DNA from: Candidatus Hestiella acidicharens
Lineage (GTDB): Archaea > Thermoproteota > Thermoprotei_A > Sulfolobales > Acidilobaceae
Direction: 5' to 3'
DNA length: 11,251 nucleotides
NCBI GenBank assembly: GCA_015523575.1
Contig: WAJZ01000033.1
Coordinates: 1-11,251, forward strand
A program made the position numbers and the translations under genes. The notes beneath the pieces are model-generated. The model was not told the DNA's origin. It did not search any database and saw nothing but the letters and a program-made list of their open reading frames with translations. This document shows, piece after piece, positions 6,602-11,251 of this stretch. Positions within the stretch are counted from its first letter, which is position 1, and the number at the start of each line of letters is the position of its first letter.

Positions 6602-7039
6602 ATGAAGAAAAGACTTGTAAGCGATATCGTTGCGGAGATAATGATGATACTAGTAGTGTTAGCTGTGGGTGTTATAGTGATAGCATATTTATCTTCATAC
6701 AGCACCTCGTTTATAAACATAATCAACATAAAAAACAGCAAACAGCAACTAAACATAAAGCAATACATAATCCCCATGGGGGCTTATATACACAACAACA
6801 CACTATACGTTATATTTAATACAGGTCCTTGGGGGGAAGAACTCTACAGCGTTTTCATAAACAATTCCCTTATAAATTCGTGTGAGGTTTCTTACAACAA
6901 TAATGGATGGCACTCGTTACCCTATACACTACCGCAAAACACCATTGCCGTTATCAAATGCCAAAACGTTTCCTTGCCTTCTAGCGTAACAATATCTTAC
7001 AGCGGAGGGGAGGTGGAGGTTGAAGCAAGTCCAACATAA
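6602..7039 (+). CDS. Small prepilin (pilin A)
   Basis: This is a 145-residue likely pilus fibre subunit. The N-terminus MKKRLVS is basic and is followed directly by DIVAEIMMILVVLAVG and further hydrophobic residues to about 32, the pattern of a class III signal and pilin helix. Cleavage between S7 and D8 would put Glu at position +5, as in classical type IV pilins; the more usual crenarchaeal register would leave Leu at -1. The remainder is a compact beta-rich head with two cysteines (C94, C120) that could form a disulfide and three N-glycosylation sequons (N65, N87, N122). The ATG at 6602 is preferred to the TTG at 6593 because GAGG lies 3 bases before it. Its end overlaps the next pilin gene by 20 bp. 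It sits in the position of upsA in Sulfolobales; homology is not shown. Confidence 0.8.
   Translation: MKKRLVSDIVAEIMMILVVLAVGVIVIAYLSSYSTSFINIINIKNSKQQLNIKQYIIPMGAYIHNNTLYVIFNTGPWGEELYSVFINNSLINSCEVSYNNNGWHSLPYTLPQNTIAVIKCQNVSLPSSVTISYSGGEVEVEASPT
7009..7015 (+). promoter_or_regulatory. Ribosome binding site of the second pilin gene
   Basis: GGAGGTG lies 4 bases before the TTG at 7020 and inside the end of pilin A. It supports a TTG start and a 20-bp gene overlap, and suggests coupled translation of the two pilins. Confidence 0.65.
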
Positions 7040-8015
7040 GAGGTCACAGTCAGCCATCGTCGGAACGGTTATATTCATAATAGCCCTTTTTATCATAGCA
7101 GGTGTTATGCTGGCACTAATTAATGACAACCAAAGGCTATACATGACACAGAAGAGCTCTATTCAAACGCAGAGGATGGCAAGCCTCTTAGAAAAAAGCC
7201 TGCTTGCCTATTATAACTACAACGATACAACCCTTTACATAACGCTCCATAGTGGCCTCTTTCCCTATTCCTATTACATATCTGGCATATCAATAATATT
7301 AAGCAATGGAAGCTACTTGATATTTGATCAAAGCAACAATAACGGCAACCTAAACATAACAGTTAATGAAAATGGAATACAAGCATCTTATAATTCGCTA
7401 CCTGTTGCAATGGTTCCAAACTCCTCAGCCCTAATAGAAATTAAAAACCTTAAAAGCGCACCTGTTGGTGTTTCAATAAGCGTTAAAAATGGGGAAGCTA
7501 TTGCTGCGATCTCAGCAAAAAACATAGAGCAGCTAGCCTCTTCCCTTTTACCACAAATCATTGTGCCACCGACAAAGCTAGTTTATAACAAGAAGTTCAA
7601 CGTCACCTTTCAGGCCGTGAGATTTATAGGCATTCCAGCAAACGTAAACTTTACTGGTTATTTTTCCTTTTCCTTTAATAATGTCACAAAGACTATTACC
7701 GGGTCTGATGAAAATATAAACGTATACAACAAGAGCACAGAAACTTATTACTACTATACCTATTACTACATTATTATAATAACAATACAGAACAATACAT
7801 ACAATTATACCTATACCAAAGTGTCGGGACTAAAGGTTACCTTTTATAACATATCCTCTGGTAGATATTATTATTACAACATATCATCAGCACCCGTTAT
7901 AATAAATGGGCAAAGGGTTGGCATATGCATACCGTATCCACAAACAGGCCTCATCCTAGTCAATGAAAATACCTATGTTAACGTAACGTATATATGCAAT
8001 GTTCCAAAGAGCTAG
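7020..8015 (+). CDS. Large tyrosine-rich prepilin (pilin B)
   Basis: This 331-residue secreted prepilin begins MKQVQHKRS and is followed by QSAIVGTVIFIIALFIIAGVM (residues 10-30), a class III signal plus pilin helix; Ser at -1 is compatible with archaeal prepilin peptidases. The head domain is much longer than that of pilin A and carries about 13 N-glycosylation sequons, implying a heavily glycosylated surface protein, and two cysteines (C303, C326). Residues 236-286 hold 16 tyrosines, including runs at 243-246, 248-250 and 283-286. Translation starts at TTG with an excellent ribosome binding site, within the end of pilin A. A role as second major subunit or tip protein is inferred from the pair layout. 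I recognise no other named domain. T-rich sequence after the stop may end the operon. Confidence 0.8.
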   Translation: MKQVQHKRSQSAIVGTVIFIIALFIIAGVMLALINDNQRLYMTQKSSIQTQRMASLLEKSLLAYYNYNDTTLYITLHSGLFPYSYYISGISIILSNGSYLIFDQSNNNGNLNITVNENGIQASYNSLPVAMVPNSSALIEIKNLKSAPVGVSISVKNGEAIAAISAKNIEQLASSLLPQIIVPPTKLVYNKKFNVTFQAVRFIGIPANVNFTGYFSFSFNNVTKTITGSDENINVYNKSTETYYYYTYYYIIIITIQNNTYNYTYTKVSGLKVTFYNISSGRYYYYNISSAPVIINGQRVGICIPYPQTGLILVNENTYVNVTYICNVPKS

Positions 8016-8023
8016 CCTTAAGG

Positions 8024-8052
8024 TATACTTTATTCCATATTTGTAAGTTTTC
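8024..8052 (+). terminator. T-rich stretch after the pilin genes
   Basis: Short T tracts (CTTTATT, ATATTTG, GTTTTC) follow the stop at 8013-8015 in the 57-bp gap before the convergent thioesterase gene. Archaeal termination commonly uses such U-rich runs without a strong hairpin. Confidence 0.35.
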
Positions 8053-8072
8053 AAAGCCTCTTTCCCTCAACT

Positions 8073-8504
8073 TCATTTATAATTCTCAACAATCTTAGCC
8101 CCCCTCTCTAAGAGCTTTTCTCTTAGTTCCTTCGGTAGCTCCACAGATCTTCCGCTAGTCTCATCATAAAACACAGTAACGATTTTGCAAACTGCTGAAA
8201 GCCCCTCTAGCGTTTCATTATATATTTCGTAAAAGTACCTTATGCTTCTCTTCCCTAGTTGAATTTCAGTTATTGTAACACGATAAGCGTCTCCAGGCCT
8301 CAAGATGCTTTTATAGTCACACTCTGCGTGTACCCTTGGCATCAGGATCCTTTTCCCACCATTTTCTTTATGCGTATATCCTAGAGACGCGAAAAAGTCT
8401 TCCTCGGCCCTCTCGCAGGCCCTAAAGAAGTTAGAAAAATGCATCATTATTGCGGCATCTGTTTCGCTCCAATAAACCCTGTAGACTGCTGAAAATATAC
8501 CCAT
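8073..8504 (-). CDS. Hotdog-fold acyl-CoA thioesterase, YbgC/4HBT family
   Basis: This 143-residue cytoplasmic protein is expected to hydrolyse an acyl-CoA thioester; the natural substrate is unknown. The N-terminal signature YWSETDAAIMMHFSNFFR corresponds to the 4HBT/YbgC active-site segment, with D16 as the likely catalytic acid, followed by the long hotdog helix. Later strands (VHAECDYKSILRPGD, and VTVFYDETSG) fit the family. The frame extends upstream to a TTG at 8534, but the ATG at 8504 is preferred: GGGGTG (plus-strand 8511-8516) sits 6 bases before it, and the TATA box at 8539-8544 predicts a transcript start near 8516, downstream of the TTG. It is convergent with pilin B and divergent from the Sm-like gene. 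No link to the pilus is visible. Confidence 0.86.
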   Translation of the reverse strand: MGIFSAVYRVYWSETDAAIMMHFSNFFRACERAEEDFFASLGYTHKENGGKRILMPRVHAECDYKSILRPGDAYRVTITEIQLGKRSIRYFYEIYNETLEGLSAVCKIVTVFYDETSGRSVELPKELREKLLERGAKIVENYK

Positions 8505-8538
8505 CCAGCGCACCCCCAGCAAGAGTAGAAGCAAAGGA

Positions 8539-8544
8539 TTTAAA
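8539..8544 (-). promoter_or_regulatory. TATA box of the thioesterase gene
   Basis: TTTAAA is centred about 37 bp before the ATG at 8504. It predicts a leader of about 12 nt that still includes the GGGGTG ribosome binding site and excludes the upstream TTG as start. Confidence 0.55.
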
Positions 8545-8559
8545 GCAAATACAATAAAC

Positions 8560-8569
8560 TAATAATTAA
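8560..8569 (+). promoter_or_regulatory. A+T-rich promoter region of the Sm-like gene
   Basis: The string TAATAATTAA is centred about 36 bp before the ATG at 8601. The message would begin near 8590, next to GGTGA (8590-8594), which lies 6 bases before the start. The exact TATA element is uncertain in such A+T-rich sequence. Confidence 0.4.
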
Positions 8570-8600
8570 TAACTCAAAAAAAGTAGTATGGTGAAAAGAA

Positions 8601-9047
8601 ATGGCAGTTTCGCCTGAGCCAGCAAGGAGGTTCGTATCAAAGCTAAACTCTATGCTAGATAGGCTTGTCACTGTTAGGCTTCTTAATGGAAGGAACTACT
8701 TTGGGAAGCTCTCTGGGTATGATCCTTCAACTTATACCTTAATGCTAGAAAACGCCAAGGACGACCAAGGGAATTCCTGGCCCCTTGCAATAATATTTGG
8801 TAACAACATAAGCGAGCTTCTAATAGGCGAAGGGGAAATATTTAACGCGAAGGAGTTTTCAGAATTCTTAATGAGGTTTGGAAACATAGAGAGACACCTG
8901 ATAAGGGTCTATGATGATATAAACGTTGTAGAGATAGGCAGAAACATAAAGGCATCAAAAGATGGCGTGCAAGGTTCCGGGCCCCTTGCCCAAAAAATCT
9001 ACAGCATATACAGAGAATACCTGAGGACGAAAGGGGTCAGGCAATAG
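8601..9047 (+). CDS. Sm-like archaeal protein with C-terminal domain (SmAP3 type)
   Basis: This 148-residue RNA-associated protein is expected to form a ring, as Sm/LSm proteins do. Residues 16-76 are an Sm fold: Sm1 at LDRLVTVRLLNGRNYFGKLSGYD and onward to LENA (19-52), and Sm2 at IIFGNNISELLI (64-75). Residues 77-148 form an additional domain, as in the crenarchaeal SmAP3 class, which is about this length. The usual Asn of the Sm1 RNA-binding loop (D-x-x-x-N) is Tyr here (D41 to Y45), so uridine binding at the standard site may be altered. The start has GGTGA 6 bases upstream. tgtA follows after 30 bp on the same strand, and the two may be co-transcribed, although tgtA has a TATA-like box of its own. 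Confidence 0.88.
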   Translation: MAVSPEPARRFVSKLNSMLDRLVTVRLLNGRNYFGKLSGYDPSTYTLMLENAKDDQGNSWPLAIIFGNNISELLIGEGEIFNAKEFSEFLMRFGNIERHLIRVYDDINVVEIGRNIKASKDGVQGSGPLAQKIYSIYREYLRTKGVRQ

Positions 9048-9052
9048 AATCA

Positions 9053-9059
9053 TATAATA
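9053..9059 (+). promoter_or_regulatory. TATA-like box before tgtA
   Basis: TATAATA is centred about 22 bp before the ATG at 9078, close to the distance for a leaderless message. An AGGTG 10 bases before the start (9063-9067) could serve translation if the gene is instead read through from the Sm-like gene. Either or both may apply. Confidence 0.4.
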
Positions 9060-9077
9060 GAAAGGTGCCCGCAATAC

Positions 9078-10559
9078 ATGTTTGCTATAAAAGAGTTTGA
9101 GCTAGCCGGTAGGATAGGTGTTATAAAGGTAAAGGGCAAAAGCATTGAGACGCCTGCGTTCTTCCCGGTAATAGATGTATCAAGGCAGGAGCTTTCTGCA
9201 GGAGAAATAAAGGAAATAGGCTATGAGCAGATCATAACGAGCGCCTACTTGACTTATAAAAGGCTAGGCGAGAAGCTAATAAAAGATGGGATACATAATA
9301 CCCTTGGCTTTGATGGAATGGTTATGACGGATTCAGGCGCCTACCAAATCCTCAGGTATGGAAGAATAGACATCGAGCAAGACACAATAATAAACCTAGA
9401 GAAGGCCATTGGAAGCGATATAGCAGTTATACTCGATAAGCCTACTGGGGACGTCAACAGGGAAGAGGCAGAGGCAAGCGTGGAAGAAACACTTAGAAAT
9501 GCAAGGGAGGCGCTAAGGCTTATAGATGACAAAACCTTGTGGGTCCTCCCAATACAGGGAGGCAAATACCTCGATTTAGTCAAGAGAAGCTCAGAGGAGT
9601 CGTCGAAGCTAGGATTTGGTATGTTTGCAGTTGGCAGTCCAACTGTTTTTCTCGAAAGGTATAATTATAAAACCATAATAGATATAGTTGCGACTGCAAA
9701 AAAATATCTCCCCCCAGAAAAACCTGTACACCTCTTCGGTGCAGGCCATCCTTTAATAATACCCTTTGCCGTCTCCCTAGGGGTAGATACATTTGACTCT
9801 GCTTCTTATGTGCTTTATGCAAGGGATAACAGATACATGACAGAGTATGGGATAGAGAGGCTAGAAAATATGGAATACTTCCCTTGCAACTGCCCTGTTT
9901 GCTCCAAGCATACCCCAAAGGAACTGAAGGAAATGAACAAGAGGGAAAGGGTTAAGTTGCTTTCTATGCACAACCTCTACATCATTAAGAAATCCATTAA
10001 CAGAACAAAGCAAGCTATAAAGGAAGGAAGGCTATGGGAGCTTCTTGTTGAGATATCTAGGCAGAGGCCTGAAGCCTATGAGGCCCTTAGAACCCTTACA
10101 AAATACATAGGCCTTTTAAGCAAATATAACCCTCGCTACAAGGGAAAGCCAAGGGGTCTACGCTTCTTTAGTATAGAAAACTCTTGGAATCCAAGGATAA
10201 TAGAGTACAAAAAATGGGTGTTGACAAGATACGAGCCTGAGAGCCGGTTAATATTGCTAAAACCACTCCCAAAGAGTAGATATTGTGTTGAGGAAAAAGG
10301 CATCGATATTATCTACTATGCACCGTATCTAGGCCTAATACCACGCGAGGTCTGTGGCCTCTACCCAACAGTTCAGTTCCACTATTACGAGCCAGCCCAA
10401 GAACAAGTAAAAATGGAAATGATAAATGCCATTAGAGCCTTCGTTTCAAGAATGAAGGGATTAAATCGTAATGTAGAAATAACAATCCCTAAAAATACCT
10501 ATTATGCGAAAGATCTAGTAAAGGAAGCCGAGAGGCTTAGGATAAAGTATTACATATAG
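9078..10559 (+). CDS. tgtA: Archaeosine tRNA-guanine(15) transglycosylase
   Basis: TgtA exchanges guanine-15 in the D-loop of archaeal tRNAs for preQ0, the first tRNA-bound step to archaeosine. The protein has 493 residues. The TIM-barrel catalytic domain (1 to about 345) has the signature MTDSGAYQIL with D85, VLPIQGG (156-162), VGSPT, and HLFGAGHPL. The segment GVDTFDSASY (235-244) contains the expected nucleophile, probably D240. The structural zinc site CNCPVC plus MHNL gives C270, C272, C275 and H298, with the same spacing as known archaeal enzymes. The following region to 493 corresponds to the archaea-specific C1 and C2 domains. The protein stops about where the C-terminal PUA domain of euryarchaeal enzymes would begin, so that domain is absent or encoded elsewhere. 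The tail overlaps the convergent PAC2 gene by 10 bp. Confidence 0.95.
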   Translation: MFAIKEFELAGRIGVIKVKGKSIETPAFFPVIDVSRQELSAGEIKEIGYEQIITSAYLTYKRLGEKLIKDGIHNTLGFDGMVMTDSGAYQILRYGRIDIEQDTIINLEKAIGSDIAVILDKPTGDVNREEAEASVEETLRNAREALRLIDDKTLWVLPIQGGKYLDLVKRSSEESSKLGFGMFAVGSPTVFLERYNYKTIIDIVATAKKYLPPEKPVHLFGAGHPLIIPFAVSLGVDTFDSASYVLYARDNRYMTEYGIERLENMEYFPCNCPVCSKHTPKELKEMNKRERVKLLSMHNLYIIKKSINRTKQAIKEGRLWELLVEISRQRPEAYEALRTLTKYIGLLSKYNPRYKGKPRGLRFFSIENSWNPRIIEYKKWVLTRYEPESRLILLKPLPKSRYCVEEKGIDIIYYAPYLGLIPREVCGLYPTVQFHYYEPAQEQVKMEMINAIRAFVSRMKGLNRNVEITIPKNTYYAKDLVKEAERLRIKYYI

Positions 10560-11251
10560 ATGTTAGATGGGCCAGTCTTGGGCCTTTCTGACTGAAGCAT
10601 CCTTACTATTTTGTCCATTTCCTCCTTCTGCTTTATGGCCAATTGCTCTAGCTCTGGGATCCTAGCCTCCATTTCAAGTAAATCCTTCAATACGACCTTT
10701 ACCCCTACAAAGGATGCATCATAGTCAACCCCCTCTACTATAGAATAGGGTAGGATCATGATGGTAGGTACATTAAGCCTCTCCAAGTAGATGTAAAGTA
10801 ATGCTAATGGACCTACAACACCCAAACCCTTTTCCATCCTTGGAGCCTTTAGCATGGGGCCTTTATATGACTTGTTAGAAAGCCACCTATAGCTATACTC
10901 CTCCTTATCAGACATGAAGTCCCTGCTTAGCCCTCCAATTAACACAGCGTATTTAAACCCTGCGTCCTTCACAAATGAGGAAATTTTGCTTGCATATGAG
11001 TTCTGCTCTGTAACCTCTGGAATCGCCCTATTTACCAAAACGGAGGCACTTCCGCTACTGTAGAGTTCAAAGGGAAGTCCAATTCCATCTTCTTCAACAA
11101 GTATAACCGGAGGCATCCTCCTCGTCATTACGTAGCCTACCTTTTTCATCTCTAGTGCCAACGAGATGTATTTAGGAACCATATAGCCAACCCTTCCAAA
11201 GCCAGGAAAGCCTGTTACAAAAACGCTACCGCTAAACTTTTCCTTATCCAC
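10550..11251 (-). CDS. PAC2 family protein (proteasome assembly chaperone 2-like)
   Basis: This 233-residue cytoplasmic protein belongs to the PAC2 family, whose eukaryotic members help assemble 20S proteasomes; the role of most archaeal members is unknown. The N-terminal glycine-rich segment FVTGFPGFGRVGYMVPKYI (11-29) and the later VLIGGLSRD (about 103-111) fit the family fold. Residues 185-225 are charged and helical, likely a coiled coil, which is typical of the C-terminus. A GTG codon occupies the last three bases of the window and could be the start, but the frame is still open at the edge, so a few more N-terminal residues may lie outside. It is convergent with tgtA, and the two stops overlap within 10 bp, so termination of each message must occur inside the other gene. 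Confidence 0.85.
   Translation of the reverse strand: MDKEKFSGSVFVTGFPGFGRVGYMVPKYISLALEMKKVGYVMTRRMPPVILVEEDGIGLPFELYSSGSASVLVNRAIPEVTEQNSYASKISSFVKDAGFKYAVLIGGLSRDFMSDKEEYSYRWLSNKSYKGPMLKAPRMEKGLGVVGPLALLYIYLERLNVPTIMILPYSIVEGVDYDASFVGVKVVLKDLLEMEARIPELEQLAIKQKEEMDKIVRMLQSERPKTGPSNIYM

Noticed and set aside
6538..7144. Two minus-strand ORFs (6538-6777 and 6929-7144) over the pilin genes
   Set aside because: The hydrophobic residues are antisense reflections of pilin helix codons; the forward frames have signals, ribosome binding sites and context.
8539..8550. TTTAAAGCAAAT, also seen in similar form at 6558-6569 and 6436-6445
   Set aside because: It looked like a shared promoter motif, but its orientation relative to the genes differs and it is explained by ordinary TATA-like sequence.
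9341..9918. Two minus-strand ORFs inside tgtA
   Set aside because: Shadows of the catalytic domain, which is intact on the plus strand.
10569..10584. GGGCC twice, 11 bp apart, after tgtA, with TTTCT following
   Set aside because: Only a 4-bp stem (GGCC with GGCC) is possible and it lies in the PAC2 coding region; too weak to call a terminator.
1..11251. Search for tRNA genes, CRISPR repeats, insertion sequences and long direct repeats
   Set aside because: No T-loop-like tRNA signature outside coding frames, no regularly spaced repeats, and no transposase or integrase frames were seen on reading both strands.

Overview
The window reads as a piece of a thermophilic archaeal chromosome, most likely Thermoproteota (Crenarchaeota). 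The grounds are an archaeosine-type tRNA-guanine transglycosylase, an SmAP3-like Sm protein with an extra C-terminal domain, a PAC2 protein, archaeal prepilins with class III signals, TATA-box promoters (some placed for leaderless mRNAs), GGTGA-type ribosome binding sites, TTG and GTG starts, and heavy AGG/ATA codon use. I cannot name the species. No tRNA, rRNA, CRISPR array, insertion sequence or integrase is visible.

Layout: (1) 2-1330 (+), the 3' part of threonyl-tRNA synthetase, running in from the left edge. (2) 1399-8015, a type IV pilus module. A large prepilin-like protein with a DUF2341 plus lectin-like architecture (1399-2862, -) is divergent from a secretion ATPase (2987-4552, +). 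The ATPase is followed by two half-size platform membrane proteins (4549-5493 and 5503-6411) and, after a 190-bp gap, by two overlapping prepilin genes (6602-7039 and 7020-8015). (3) 8073-8504 (-), a hotdog-fold thioesterase. (4) 8601-9047 (+) SmAP3-like protein, then 9078-10559 (+) TgtA. (5) 10550-11251 (-), a PAC2 protein whose tail overlaps the tgtA tail by 10 bp and which reaches the right edge.

How the pilus genes fit together: the ATPase would power assembly through a platform made of the two T2SF proteins, and the two prepilins would be the fibre subunits. The order ATPase - platform - pilin - pilin matches the Ups pilus operon of Sulfolobales, but the single platform protein is replaced by two half-size proteins, as in Tad and Epd systems. 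The divergent lectin-like prepilin could be an adhesive subunit. No prepilin peptidase lies here, so one encoded elsewhere would be needed.

The strongest non-coding signal is in and just after the 124-bp divergent intergenic region. Two adjacent inverted repeats lie there, one of them around the TATA box of the lectin-pilin gene. A perfect 11-bp inverted repeat follows, whose left arm ends one base before the ATPase start codon and whose right arm lies in codons 14-18. In RNA it would pair the ATPase ribosome-binding region into a stem, which suggests post-transcriptional control of pilus assembly. That is an inference; the repeat itself is directly visible.
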